In this document: positions 33,771-43,819 of the stretch, piece by piece | How positions within the stretch are numbered: the stretch's first letter is position 1 | Layout: each line of letters begins with the position of its first letter | Assembly: GCA_035497315.1 (NCBI GenBank) | Contig: DATJDU010000091.1 | Coordinates: 19,037-83,036 of the forward strand | DNA from: Andeanibacterium sp035497315 | Lineage (GTDB): Bacteria; Pseudomonadota; Alphaproteobacteria; Sphingomonadales; Sphingomonadaceae | Length of the DNA stretch: 64,000 nucleotides | Direction: 5' to 3' | Notes under the pieces: model-generated | Told to the model about the DNA's origin: nothing | The model's database searches: none | What the model saw: only the letters and a program-made list of their open reading frames with translations | Translations under genes and position numbers: made by a program

Positions 33771-34933
33771 GCGGATACGAGGTCTTCGGGTACCAGCTCG
33801 CCCAGCAGGGCATCCAGTAGCGGCATTCCCGCCTCGGTAACGGTTACCCGGTCGCCCTCGCGCATGACGAGGCCCTGCGCGGAATAGAAGGCCAGTCGCG
33901 CCTCATCCACCAGCGCATCGGGTGCAATCCCAAAGCGGGCGGAGAGGGCGGCAAGGTCGATCCCTTCGGCTAGCCGCAGCCCCATCAGCAGCGCCTCGCT
34001 CGCCTGTTCCTTCACGCCAAGTGCGCGCTCTTCCGTAATGCCGTGGCCGGTAGCCTCGACGGCGGAGAGCCAGTTCTCCGGCTTCCTGTGCCGCACTGTC
34101 GCCGCGCCATTACGCCTGCCATGAGCGCCGGGGCCGATCCCGGCATAATCGCCATAGCGCCAATAGGTGAGGTTGTGGCGGCTCTCCTCGCCCGGGCGGG
34201 CGTGGTTGGAAATCTCATAGGCCGGCAGCCCCGCCGCAGTGGTGATTTCGCGGGTGAGGGCGAAGAGGTCCGCCGCAGCATCGTCGTCCAGCGGAGTGAA
34301 ATTGCCCTGTCGCACCATGGTCGCAAAGCGTGTGCCCGGTTCGATGGTGAGCTGGTAGAGCGAGAGGTGGGTGGTGCCGAACGAGAGGGCCTTTTCGAGC
34401 ATCCTCTGCCATTCGTCCGGTGTCTGGCCGGGAAGGGCGTAGATTAGGTCGAAAGTGACCCTCGAGAACGTGCTCTGTGCCGTTGAGAGCGCGCTCAGTC
34501 CTTCTGAGCTATCGTGTAGCCGGCCAAGGAATCTTAGCGCATCGTCGTCTAAAGACTGCAGGCCGAGCGAGACGCGATTGACTCCGGCGGCGGCCAGATC
34601 CTTGAATTTGCTAGCCTCGACGGAGCTTGGATTGGCCTCCAGCGTGATTTCGATACCGGGTGCGAAGCCCCAAAGGCGTTCTGCCTCCTCCAGCAGGGTC
34701 GCGACCAGTTCCGGCGGCATCAGCGAGGGTGTCCCACCCCCGAAGAAGATGCTCTCCAGCCGCTCACCGCCCGCCAGTTCCGCTTCGTGGCGAAGGTCGG
34801 AAAGCAAGGATTTGCGCCATATTTCCACATCGACGCGATCCCTCACATGCGAATTGAAATCGCAATAGGGGCACTTGGCGAGGCAGAAGGGCCAGTGCAT
34901 ATAGAGAGCGCGCGCCATCGGCCTTTTCAGCAA
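33767..34933 (-). CDS. hemW: Radical SAM protein HemW
   Basis: HemW is a haem-binding radical SAM chaperone related to oxygen-independent coproporphyrinogen oxidase. The 388-residue protein starts with the cluster motif CLAKCPYCDFNSH (CxxxCxYC), followed by IFFGGGTPSLM, ITLEANPSSVE, GVNRVSLGLQSLDDDALRFLGR and FDLIYALPGQT. The C-terminal HemW domain is present. The fourth-cysteine context CPYCDFN fits HemW rather than HemN. Two ATGs, at 34933 and 34918, are possible; the second has AAAAGG just upstream. It overlaps xerC and is divergent from a CAP-domain gene with only 30 bases between. Confidence 0.93.
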   Translation of the reverse strand: MLKRPMARALYMHWPFCLAKCPYCDFNSHVRDRVDVEIWRKSLLSDLRHEAELAGGERLESIFFGGGTPSLMPPELVATLLEEAERLWGFAPGIEITLEANPSSVEASKFKDLAAAGVNRVSLGLQSLDDDALRFLGRLHDSSEGLSALSTAQSTFSRVTFDLIYALPGQTPDEWQRMLEKALSFGTTHLSLYQLTIEPGTRFATMVRQGNFTPLDDDAAADLFALTREITTAAGLPAYEISNHARPGEESRHNLTYWRYGDYAGIGPGAHGRRNGAATVRHRKPENWLSAVEATGHGITEERALGVKEQASEALLMGLRLAEGIDLAALSARFGIAPDALVDEARLAFYSAQGLVMREGDRVTVTEAGMPLLDALLGELVPEDLVSA

Positions 34934-34963
34934 GCATTAAGGGCGAAGTGTCAAGCTCCACCC

Positions 34964-35476
34964 ATGGAAAAAGCCCGTATTCTCGCGCTTCTTGCTGCTC
35001 TTGCCGTGGCGGCTCCCGCGCAATCCAGCCCTTTGACCGGCAGCAGCGCAGCCGAATTTCTCGCCCTCCACAACGCTGCCAGAGATGCCGAACAGCTTCC
35101 CCGCCTCGAATGGAGCGCCGAGCTTTCGGAGCAGGCGGACGAATGGGCTCGCCAACTCGCAAAGGACGGAAAACTGCGGCATTCCCCATGGGCAGAACGC
35201 GACGGAACGGGCGAAAACCTCTGGATGGGAACGGCCGGATTCTTCAGTACAAGCCACATAATGGGCGCTTTTACCGGAGAGAAGCGGGATTTCCGGCCCG
35301 GCATTTTCCCCGAAGTTTCCACCACCGGCCACTGGCAGGATGTGGCGCATTACACCCAGATCATCTGGCCCGACACCCGCAAGGTCGGCTGCGCTCTGGC
35401 CACCGCAAAGGGGCGGGATGCGCTGGTTTGCCGTTACTGGCCGGCGGGAAACTGGTTCGGCAGCAAGGTGGGCTGA
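34964..35476 (+). CDS. Secreted CAP domain protein (SCP/PR-1-like)
   Basis: A 170-residue secreted protein. ATG at 34964 opens a signal peptide (ARILALLAALAVAAPAQS). The CAP domain follows: AEFLALHNAARDAEQLPRLEWSAEL, RHSPWAERDGTGENLWMG, GHWQDVAHYTQIIWPDTRKVGCA and LVCRYWPAGNW. The histidines and glutamates of the CAP cavity (H of RHSP, E of GENLW, H of HYTQ) are present. Bacterial CAP proteins are poorly characterised. The start is 30 bases from divergent hemW, and the stop is four bases from the convergent rdgB, an extremely tight packing. Confidence 0.9.
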   Translation: MEKARILALLAALAVAAPAQSSPLTGSSAAEFLALHNAARDAEQLPRLEWSAELSEQADEWARQLAKDGKLRHSPWAERDGTGENLWMGTAGFFSTSHIMGAFTGEKRDFRPGIFPEVSTTGHWQDVAHYTQIIWPDTRKVGCALATAKGRDALVCRYWPAGNWFGSKVG

Positions 35477-35480
35477 CCGA

Positions 35481-36107
35481 TCAGGCGAACTGATCGGCCA
35501 CCAGTTTCGCAAAAGCATCGGCGCGGTGGCTGATGCGGTGCTTTTCCTCGGGCGCGATCTCGGCGAAAGTCTGGCTGAAACCCGTGGGAACGAAGACCGG
35601 ATCGTAGCCGAAACCCATGGTTCCACGCGGCGGCCAGGTAAGCGTTCCTGCGGCACGGCCTTCATAGACGGCGCTGTCCCCATCGGGCCAGGCGAGGGCG
35701 AGCACGCAGTGGAACGCCGCATCGCGCGGAGCATCCGGCCCCTTTTCGGCCAGCATGCCTTCGACCTTGCCCATGGCCATATACCAGTCGCGCCCCGGCT
35801 CGCCTTCGAACCACTGCCGCTCGGCCCAGTCGGCGGTATAGACGCCCGGGCGCCCACCCAGTGCATCCACCGAAAGGCCGCTATCGTCGGCCAATGCGAC
35901 AATGCCGCTCGCCTCCGCCGCCGCCCGCGCCTTGATCAGCGCGTTCTCGACGAAGCTCGTACCCGTCTCTTTCGGTTCGGGCAGGCCGAGCGCTCCGGCG
36001 GAGATGCATTCCAGCCCATAAGGGGCAAGCAGCGCGGAAATCTCCCGCAACTTGCCAGCATTATGGGTGGCGATAACCAGCTTTCCAGAGGCGAGCCTGC
36101 GCGTCAC
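35481..36107 (-). CDS. rdgB: dITP/XTP pyrophosphatase
   Basis: House-cleaning enzyme hydrolysing non-canonical purine nucleoside triphosphates (ITP, dITP, XTP) to monophosphates. The 208-residue protein has LVIATHNAGKLREI at the N-terminus, TSFVENALIKARAAAE, the metal-binding ADDSGLSVDALGGRPGVYTADWA, TMGFGYDPVFVP and the terminal SHRADAF. Its ATG overlaps the stop of rph by four bases, the widespread rph-rdgB coupling. Confidence 0.96.
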   Translation of the reverse strand: MTRRLASGKLVIATHNAGKLREISALLAPYGLECISAGALGLPEPKETGTSFVENALIKARAAAEASGIVALADDSGLSVDALGGRPGVYTADWAERQWFEGEPGRDWYMAMGKVEGMLAEKGPDAPRDAAFHCVLALAWPDGDSAVYEGRAAGTLTWPPRGTMGFGYDPVFVPTGFSQTFAEIAPEEKHRISHRADAFAKLVADQFA

Positions 36108-36817
36108 TTCACAGCCTTTTCCTGCGCGGCATAGAGCTGATCGCAGCCGATCCGGGCAAGGCGCAGCAGGCGCAGCAGGCCTTCTTCGTCATAGGTCGCA
36201 CCTTCGGCCGTGGCCTGAACCTCGGCGATCTGGCCGCCTTCGATCAGCACGAAATTGGCATCGGCATCGGCCGAGCTGTCTTCGATATAGTCGAGGTCCA
36301 GCACCGGAGTGCTCTTGAAGATGCCGCAACTCACTGCTGCGACCTTCGCAATGATCGGATCTTCCTTGATCAGGCCCTGTTCCATCAGCTTGTTGACCGC
36401 CAGACGCAGGGCCACCCAGGCGCCGGAAATCGAAGCGGTCCGGGTGCCGCCATCGGCCTGGATCACATCGCAATCGACAGTGATCTGGCGCTCGCCCAGC
36501 TTCTTGAGGTCGACCACTGCGCGCAGCGAGCGGCCGATCAGGCGCTGGATTTCCTGCGTGCGGCCGGACTGCTTGCCCTTGGCCGCCTCGCGCTGGCCGC
36601 GCGTGTGGGTGGCGCGGGGAAGCATGGAATATTCACCCGTAACCCAGCCTTCGCCCTTGCCCTTCAACCATGGCGGCAGGCGCTCTTCCACGCTGGCTGT
36701 GACAAGGACCTTGGTGTCGCCGAAGGAGATCAGGCACGATCCTTCCGCATGTTTTGTGAAACCGGTCTGGATTTCGATTGCGCGCATCTCATCAGTCGCG
36801 CGGCCGGAAGGTCGCAT
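36104..36817 (-). CDS. rph: Ribonuclease PH
   Basis: Phosphorolytic 3'-5' exoribonuclease trimming tRNA 3' ends. Starting at the ATG of MRPSGR the protein is 237 residues, the usual size. Landmarks are CLISFGDTKVLVTASVEERLPPWLKG, GWVTGEYSMLPRATHTR, RTQEIQRLIGRSLRAV, ITVDCDVIQADGGTRTASISGAWVAL and AVSCGIF. A longer in-frame extension upstream overlaps the divergent DUF6438 gene and is not part of the protein. First gene of the rph-rdgB pair. Confidence 0.96.
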   Translation of the reverse strand: MRPSGRATDEMRAIEIQTGFTKHAEGSCLISFGDTKVLVTASVEERLPPWLKGKGEGWVTGEYSMLPRATHTRGQREAAKGKQSGRTQEIQRLIGRSLRAVVDLKKLGERQITVDCDVIQADGGTRTASISGAWVALRLAVNKLMEQGLIKEDPIIAKVAAVSCGIFKSTPVLDLDYIEDSSADADANFVLIEGGQIAEVQATAEGATYDEEGLLRLLRLARIGCDQLYAAQEKAVK

Positions 36818-36923
36818 AAATCTCTCCGTTTGAAGTCTGCCGTCCCCTAGCCAGCAAGCGTTCACGATGCCACCGGCATTTCGGGGCAGGGCGCGATTTC
36901 GCGCAGGAAAGGATCGACCCGAG

Positions 36924-37433
36924 GTGCTGAAGTTCTCTATACCTCTCGCCGCCGTGCTGCTCGCGGGCTGCGCCACCGTGCCGACGGAGGGCCGGATCGC
37001 GCCGGAAACCGTAACTTTCGAGGAAACCGCCTGCTTCGGTTCCTGCCCGATCTTTTCCGTCACTCTCCAGGCCGATGGCAGCGGAACCTTCACCGGAACC
37101 CGCTTCGTCGCGGCGAAGGGCGAGCACAAATTCACTGCCACGCCCGAACAGGTGAAGGCCTTCCTCGCCCGGATCGAGCCGTTTCGCCCGCGCGGCGTGG
37201 TGGAATATGGCTATAACAATTGCTCCGTCCCGGTCCGCACCGACAGCCCCAGCGTGCGCGTAACGTGGGAGGCCGATGGCGGGGCGGATGGGCTGAGCTG
37301 GTATCTCGGCTGCGCGGAACCCAAGGTGGAGAAGATCAGGCCCGATCTTTACGGTGCGTGGAAGCTCCTGCCGCTGGACGATCTGGTAGGAATGAAAGAA
37401 AACCGTTTCGAGTATGAACCTCAGGACGGTTAG
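36924..37433 (+). CDS. DUF6438 lipoprotein
   Basis: A 169-residue predicted lipoprotein. GTG at 36924 is chosen because it opens a compact signal peptide with lipobox LLAGC (Cys near residue 15); an ATG at 36867 would add 19 arginine-rich residues. The body matches DUF6438: FEETACFGSCPIFSVTLQADGSGTFTGTRFV, with the CFGSCP pair typical of the family, and a NNCSVPV cysteine further on. The cysteines may form disulfides in the periplasm. The function is unknown. It is divergent from rph. Copy B of the dispersed element begins 113 bases downstream. Confidence 0.8.
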   Translation: MLKFSIPLAAVLLAGCATVPTEGRIAPETVTFEETACFGSCPIFSVTLQADGSGTFTGTRFVAAKGEHKFTATPEQVKAFLARIEPFRPRGVVEYGYNNCSVPVRTDSPSVRVTWEADGGADGLSWYLGCAEPKVEKIRPDLYGAWKLLPLDDLVGMKENRFEYEPQDG

Positions 37434-37546
37434 CCCGCGTGGACAAAATCGATTTGGGGCAGCGAGAATAGATACTCGCGATTCCTGATCGGAATGATGC
37501 CTTTCCCGAACAGGTCCGGTGGCATGCCCAGATCCGGCAGTGGGAC

Positions 37547-37817
37547 GTGTCACCTTTCCGGGCAGGAAAATACCCTGTTTCGTTGACAGCGCGTTTTCCC
37601 CGTCCGGCCCGGTTTTCTGCCGTTTCTGGGCGTTATCTGTGCGTCGGACTGTCACCTTCCAATTCGGGTTTTCGTGCAGGCCCTGCGGGTTCCGGCGGTC
37701 CAGGCCGACGCAGATTTCAACTGCGCAAGGCAGGGCATTGGCAAGGCTGTTCATCGAACAGGATAGACGCCATTCGGGGGCCTGTAGGAAAGTGCTTTCT
37801 GCCGAAGGGAACACCAA
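37547..37817 (-). repeat. Dispersed ~265-bp element, copy B
   Basis: Second copy of the element at 14495-14757, same orientation, filling most of the 470-base gap between the DUF6438 gene and hrcA. GGGTTTTCGTGCAGGCCC is at 37666-37683 and CCTGTAGGAAAGTG at 37781-37794. The spacing between these blocks is 115 bases here and 106 in copy A, a difference of exactly three codons. The minus-strand frame reads TFLQAPEWRL, MNSLA (ATG at 37754), GLHENPNWKVTV and TKQGIFLPGKVTR. Most codon differences from copy A inside the matching segments are synonymous or conservative. The other 110 bases before and 46 after hold nothing I recognise in this gap. Confidence 0.72.
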
Positions 37818-37863
37818 GTCGGATGCCGCCTGTCCATGCAGCCCGACAAGTTTGGGCAGCTCA

Positions 37864-37892
37864 CTGGATTGCGGAGCCGACTCCCCCTAGAT
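37864..37892 (+). promoter_or_regulatory. Possible heat-shock sigma-32 promoter for hrcA-grpE
   Basis: CTGG (37864-37867) and CCTAGAT (37886-37892) are 18 bases apart, close to the alphaproteobacterial RpoH pattern CTTG-N17/18-CCTATAT, with one change in each box. It lies just upstream of the hrcA ATG at 37904, leaving a very short leader. No CIRCE inverted repeat (TTAGCACTC-N9-GAGTGCTAA) is seen. The call is weak. Confidence 0.3.
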
Positions 37893-37903
37893 GTTACATC
37901 ACC

Positions 37904-38947
37904 ATGGCAACACCGCCCGTCACAGAACTGACCACACGCGCCCGGGAAATCTTCCGCCTGGTGGTGGAAGGCTATCTAACCAGCGGCAATCCGGTTGGCT
38001 CCAAGGCGCTGGCGGCGGAGGGGGGTGTGAATCTTTCGCCTGCCTCGATCCGTTCGGTTCTGGCCGAGCTTGAAACGCTGGGCCTGCTTGCTGCGCCGCA
38101 TACCAGCGCGGGGCGGATGCCCACCGATCTTGGCCTGCGCCTGTTCGTCGACGGGATGATGCAGGTGGCCGAACCGAGCGCGGAAGAGCGCGCCGCGATC
38201 GAGCGGCGGCTGACCCGCCCCGGCCCGATCGAACATGCACTGGAGGCGACGAGTTCGCTCTTGTCCGATCTTTCCGCCGCGGCCGGTGTGGTGATGGTGC
38301 CCAGCCGCGAGCCACGTCTTTCGCAGATGAGTATTGTGCTGCTCTCGCCCGGCAATGGCCTGGCGGTGCTGGTTGGGGAAGATGGCCAGATCGAGAATCG
38401 TCTTCTGGATCTGCCCGCCACCATGCCTGCCGCCGCGTTGGAGCAGGCAACCAATTATATTACCGCGCGCCTTGCCGGGCGTACTCTGGCGGAAGCCGCG
38501 CGCGCGATGCGGGCGGAAATTTCCTCCGGCAAATCCGCACTGGACGAAGCGAGTCGCGATCTTGTGGAACGCGGCCTTGCCGTATGGAGCGAGGATGCCG
38601 CCCGCCGTCCGGTGCTGATCGTACGCGGGCAGGCGAAACTTCTCGATGAAACCGCGCTCGGCGATATCGAGCGGATCAGACAATTGCTGGATGACCTTGA
38701 AAACAAGCAGTCGATTGCCGAATTGCTCGAAAGCGCACGAGAGGCAGAATCGACCCGTATCTTCATCGGTTCGGAAAACCGTCTCTTCGCGCTATCGGGC
38801 TCGACGGTGATTGCCTCGCCCTATCGCGATCGCGATGGCAGGGTGGTCGGTGTTGTGGGGGTGATCGGCCCGACGCGGTTGAATTACGCGCGCGTCGTCC
38901 CCATGGTGGATTTCACAGCCCAATCGCTGGGCAAATTGATCGGCTAG
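37904..38947 (+). CDS. hrcA: Heat-inducible transcription repressor HrcA
   Basis: Repressor of groE/dnaK-type operons acting on CIRCE operators. From ATG 37904 the protein is 347 residues, the usual size. The winged-helix N-terminus reads LTTRAREIFRLVVEGYLTSGNPVGSKALA with SPASIRSVLAELETLGLL and PHTSAGRMPTDLGLRLFVDGMM. The C-terminus carries FIGSENR and GVVGVIGPTRLNYARVVPMVDFTAQSL. The reading frame is open far upstream through the repeat, but family sequence begins at MATPPVTEL. grpE follows after 12 bases. I found no CIRCE site in the window, so its targets are probably elsewhere. Confidence 0.95.
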   Translation: MATPPVTELTTRAREIFRLVVEGYLTSGNPVGSKALAAEGGVNLSPASIRSVLAELETLGLLAAPHTSAGRMPTDLGLRLFVDGMMQVAEPSAEERAAIERRLTRPGPIEHALEATSSLLSDLSAAAGVVMVPSREPRLSQMSIVLLSPGNGLAVLVGEDGQIENRLLDLPATMPAAALEQATNYITARLAGRTLAEAARAMRAEISSGKSALDEASRDLVERGLAVWSEDAARRPVLIVRGQAKLLDETALGDIERIRQLLDDLENKQSIAELLESAREAESTRIFIGSENRLFALSGSTVIASPYRDRDGRVVGVVGVIGPTRLNYARVVPMVDFTAQSLGKLIG

Positions 38948-38959
38948 AACAGATAGATA

Positions 38960-39535
38960 ATGACGATGAACGATGACAAGAAGCAGCCGCTGGACGATGC
39001 GGCAGCAGCGGAACTGGCAGGAGTTCCGGAAGAATTGCTCGATGGCGGCGAGGGCGAAAGCATCCTCGACGAACTGGCGAAGCTGCAGGAGGAACTGACA
39101 TCCGCCCAACAGGGCGTGCTTTACGCCCAGGCGGAAACCCAGAACGTTCGCCGCCGGCTTGAGAAAGACATTTCAGATGCGCGGGCCTATGCCGTCACTG
39201 GCTTTGCACGTGACATTTTGAGCATCGCGGACAATCTTTCGCGCGCGCTGGACGCGGTCTCGGCCGAAATGCGTGAGGATGAGAAGCTCAAGAACTTCAT
39301 CACCGGCATTGAGGCAACCCAGCGCGAAGTTGAAAAGGCGTTTGCCGCCCACGGCATCAGCCGCATTCCCTCGGTTGGTCTTCCGCTCGACCCCAATCAG
39401 CATCAGGCGATGATCGAAGTGCCCAGTGCCGATGTGGAGCCGGGCATCGTGGTACAGGAAATGCAGGCCGGCTATATGATCAAAGACCGCCTGCTTCGGC
39501 CTGCGATGGTGGCTGTGGCGAAGAAGCCGGACTGA
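38960..39535 (+). CDS. grpE: Nucleotide exchange factor GrpE
   Basis: Adenine-nucleotide exchange factor for DnaK. The 191-residue protein has a long N-terminal coiled coil (ELAKLQEELTSAQQGVLYAQAETQNVRRRLEKDISDAR) and a C-terminal beta domain with GVEP-like VPSADVEPGIVVQEMQAGYMIKDRLLRPAMVAVAKKP. It is directly downstream of hrcA in the same transcript. The partner dnaK is 2.3 kb further on and separated by minus-strand genes. Confidence 0.96.
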   Translation: MTMNDDKKQPLDDAAAAELAGVPEELLDGGEGESILDELAKLQEELTSAQQGVLYAQAETQNVRRRLEKDISDARAYAVTGFARDILSIADNLSRALDAVSAEMREDEKLKNFITGIEATQREVEKAFAAHGISRIPSVGLPLDPNQHQAMIEVPSADVEPGIVVQEMQAGYMIKDRLLRPAMVAVAKKPD

Positions 39536-39539
39536 GGCT

Positions 39540-40220
39540 TCAGCCTGACCTGAACAAATCCTCGATCTCCCCGGTCGAGTAGAGGTCCGCGAAAACGAAT
39601 GCCATGTTGTGCAGGGTGGCCGCGTGCTCCTCGTCGCTCAGTGCGGCGTTGGCATCGGCGGCCACCAGCACACGGTAATTGTGCTGCATCGCATCGCGTG
39701 CAGTGCTTTCGCAGCAACAATTGGTCAGTGTGCCGGTGATCAGTACGGTGTCGATGCCTCGTTCGCGCAGAGTGGCGTTGAGGTCGCTGGTGCCGGGAGT
39801 GAAGGCACTGAAGCGCTGCTTTTCTATAATGAGATCCTCCTCCAGCACTTCAAGGCCGGGCCAGATCTGCCAGTAATGTCCGCCGGGAGTGAAGGCCTCT
39901 CGATGCGCCACAGCTCCCGGCCCCATGCGGACATGGAAGTTCGACCAGCTGGGCGATCCTTCGGGCGGAGTGGTGAAGCGCACGAATACATTGTGTCCAC
40001 CCGCCTGGCGCATGGCGGTGGAAATACGGTTGATATTCTCGACGATATCACGCGCAGCCGGAACTTCCACCGGCGCGCCTTCCTCCATGAAACCATTCTG
40101 CATGTCGATGATCAGATGGGCGGTGCGCGTCGGATCGACGTCGGTAAAGCTGTTGCGGACTCCACCGCGAGTGGCGGCAAGGCGATCCAGGATCGCGGCA
40201 TGATCGACATTGTGAGGCAT
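39540..40220 (-). CDS. Isochorismatase family cysteine hydrolase
   Basis: A 226-residue hydrolase of the isochorismatase/nicotinamidase superfamily. The catalytic triad is visible: Asp in LIIDMQNGFM, Lys in IEKQRFSAF, and Cys in GTLTNCCCESTARDAMQ, with three consecutive cysteines. Members act on isochorismate, N-carbamoyl amines, pyrazinamide or biuret; the substrate here is not clear and no siderophore genes are near. The ATG at 40220 (MPHNVDH) is preferred to longer starts. It ends four bases after the convergent grpE stop, interrupting the heat-shock group. Confidence 0.88.
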   Translation of the reverse strand: MPHNVDHAAILDRLAATRGGVRNSFTDVDPTRTAHLIIDMQNGFMEEGAPVEVPAARDIVENINRISTAMRQAGGHNVFVRFTTPPEGSPSWSNFHVRMGPGAVAHREAFTPGGHYWQIWPGLEVLEEDLIIEKQRFSAFTPGTSDLNATLRERGIDTVLITGTLTNCCCESTARDAMQHNYRVLVAADANAALSDEEHAATLHNMAFVFADLYSTGEIEDLFRSG

Positions 40221-40403
40221 TTCAGGGCTCTCCGACAGTTCTGTTTTGGGCAGCTTATGGCCGCAATCTTGCTCGCGCCGCAACCGCCATCAAGAGTGCT
40301 GGCGGGGTGAGGCAACGCGGAAACGCGGTAAGGCGTGCAGCCCGGAGATGAGTTCGTGCGTTGACCTTGCAGGGCAGACAGGGGCTGGATGAGGAGTCAA
40401 AAT

Positions 40404-40679
40404 ATGACGAAGACATTGGCAATATCGCCCGTTCTGTTCGCTTCGGCGCTCGCTCTTGGCGGCTGTTCCAGCAATTACGCGGGCGAGGGTGCACTCGCCG
40501 GGGCCGCCGTGGGCGCGGGTGTCGGTGCACTGCGAGGCGGCGATGTCGCCGAATCCGCAGCTATCGGTGCTGGTGTCGGCGCAGTGGGCGGTGCCTTGAT
40601 CGAGAAAGACGGCAAATGTTATCGCCGTGACGATCGGGGCCGGGAATATGAAGTGCGTTGCCGCGATTACCGCCGTTAA
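40404..40679 (+). CDS. Glycine-zipper lipoprotein
   Basis: A 91-residue small outer-membrane or periplasmic lipoprotein. ATG at 40404 follows GAGGAG; the signal peptide ends in the lipobox ALGGC near residue 22. The middle is a glycine-zipper of the YMGG type: GEGALAGAAVGAGVGAL and AESAAIGAGVGAVGGALI. The C-terminus is charged and cysteine-containing (KCYRRDDRGREYEVRCRDYRR). Such proteins may oligomerise in membranes; the function is not established. Its TAA overlaps the stop of the convergent vgr-related gene, so the two genes share terminal bases. Confidence 0.82.
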   Translation: MTKTLAISPVLFASALALGGCSSNYAGEGALAGAAVGAGVGALRGGDVAESAAIGAGVGAVGGALIEKDGKCYRRDDRGREYEVRCRDYRR

Positions 40680-41154
40680 ACACGTGCTCCAGGGAAGTTG
40701 ACCAGCGCTTCATAGGCTTTTGCATCCGCCGCGCCGGGCAATTTGACGCCATTCCGCAACAAGAAAGCGTGGCGGACGATCTCGGCCTGTTGTTCCAGGC
40801 CGTAGTTCTCGAGCCGTTTCCCGGGAATGAGGCTGTAGTCATAACGGCAGAATGGATGGCGGCGAAGCGGCAGGAGAACACCTCTCTGATGCTGCCAGAC
40901 ATGGGTCAATTCGTGGACGAACAGCCCTTGCCGGGTGAGCGGCGCTGCGGAGAAATCGTCGCAATAGGTTTGCCCGTCTGGATGGAAATGCAGATGCCCA
41001 CGCGGCGCCATCACCACCTTGCGGGGCTGGAAGGGAAACCATTTGCGCCGCCGGACGCGGATGGCGCCATAATCAATGGCATTGCCGAAGACCGTGCGGG
41101 CGAGAGCGATCTCGCCCGGCGTCAGCAGCCTTTCGCCGCCCGCCGGGCAAGCAT
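40676..41154 (-). CDS. vgr-related metallopeptidase-like protein, apparent frameshift near the start
   Basis: The frame ending at 40676 encodes LTPGEIALARTVFGNAIDYGAIRVRRRKWFPFQPRKVVMAP, then LFVHELTHVWQHQRG with an HExxH-like HELTH, and RHPFCRYDYSLIPGKRLENYGLEQQAEIV. This matches sphingomonad proteins labelled 'vgr related'. No ATG, GTG or TTG occurs in frame upstream of the family N-terminus. A GAGGGAGG site followed by ATG at 41154 is in a different frame and stops after ten codons; a one-base change in CCCGGCGGGCGGCG would join them. This may be a real frameshift, a sequencing error or a CTG start near 41128. It sits 12 bases after the copper chaperone gene. Confidence 0.6.
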
Positions 41155-41166
41155 GGCCTCCCTCTG

Positions 41167-41661
41167 TCAGCGTGCGTCCCCGGCGGCGAAGACTTCTGCG
41201 GTGAAGCTTGCCTTGTCGCCATTGCCGAAGGTCAGGGTAACTTCGGTCGACGTGCCGGGTGTGAGCGTATCGGCCAGTTCCATCGCCATCACATGATTGC
41301 CGCCAGGTTTGAAACCCGCGCTTCCGCCCTTGGGCACGGCGACTTCGGACATGTCCTTCATGGAACTCATGCCGTTCTCATTCATGGTCTGGTGCATCAT
41401 CGCGCTGCCCGCGCCGTCCACATGCACGCCCACAATGGTTAGGTCGTTCTCGCTTTTGTTGGCGATGTCGAAATAGACTGCGCCGGGATTGCCCTTGACC
41501 GCCGGGAGCACCAGCCTGCCATTGGCAAGGGCGACACCGGCAGGCGCCTCGGGCGCTGCCATGCTGTCTTCGGCAGCGGGTTCTGCGGCTTCCTGCTGGC
41601 AAGCACCAAGGCTCAGCGAGACAAGGGCGAGCGCGGCGGCGGCAAAATGGACGGATTTCAT
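41167..41661 (-). CDS. Periplasmic copper chaperone PCu(A)C
   Basis: A 164-residue PCu(A)C protein, which delivers Cu(I) to cytochrome c oxidase or stores copper in the periplasm. The signal sequence ends in SLGAC, a lipobox, so it is probably membrane anchored. The copper motif H-M-x10-M-x21-H-x-M is represented by MMHQTMNENGMSSM and NHVMAMEL. The beta-sandwich core has GAVYFDIANKSENDLTIVGV. It is divergent from dnaK with the promoter region between and is followed by the vgr-related gene. Confidence 0.92.
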   Translation of the reverse strand: MKSVHFAAAALALVSLSLGACQQEAAEPAAEDSMAAPEAPAGVALANGRLVLPAVKGNPGAVYFDIANKSENDLTIVGVHVDGAGSAMMHQTMNENGMSSMKDMSEVAVPKGGSAGFKPGGNHVMAMELADTLTPGTSTEVTLTFGNGDKASFTAEVFAAGDAR

Positions 41662-41706
41662 CTGGTTCCTCTCGGTCTTCCGTCAAATTTCTAGTCGCAG
41701 CCAACT

Positions 41707-41734
41707 CTTGTGCCAAGGAAAACCACACCTATAT
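41707..41734 (+). promoter_or_regulatory. RpoH (sigma-32) type promoter of dnaK
   Basis: CTTG at 41707-41710 and CCTATAT at 41728-41734 are 17 bases apart and are followed by CG. This matches the alphaproteobacterial heat-shock consensus CTTG-N17/18-CCTATATnnG. It is about 90 bases upstream of the dnaK ATG and oriented towards it. No CIRCE element is seen, so control is probably by RpoH alone. Confidence 0.65.
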
Positions 41735-41823
41735 CGCGCCTGTAGACGAGCCGCCGAACCGCTTTGCCTTACGGGGGAAGTGAACAGCGCGGTGTCCAAC
41801 TTGAAGCACAGGATGGGAAATAC

Positions 41824-43746
<1,923 letters not shown>

Positions 43747-43763
43747 TCGCCTGATGGAATGAC

Positions 43764-43800
43764 TGGCCGCTCCCGGCGCGCACTGCGCTGGTGGCGGCCA
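43764..43800 (+). other. Intercistronic hairpin between dnaK and dnaJ
   Basis: TGGCCGC (43764-43770) pairs exactly with GCGGCCA (43794-43800). Inside it, CCGGCGC (43773-43779) pairs with GCGCTGG (43785-43791) through one G-T wobble, around a five-base loop. It fills most of the 73-base gap. No T-run follows. It could lower dnaJ expression by partial termination or stabilise the dnaK message. Confidence 0.55.
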
Positions 43801-43819
43801 GGTTTATCGGGACAAAGCA

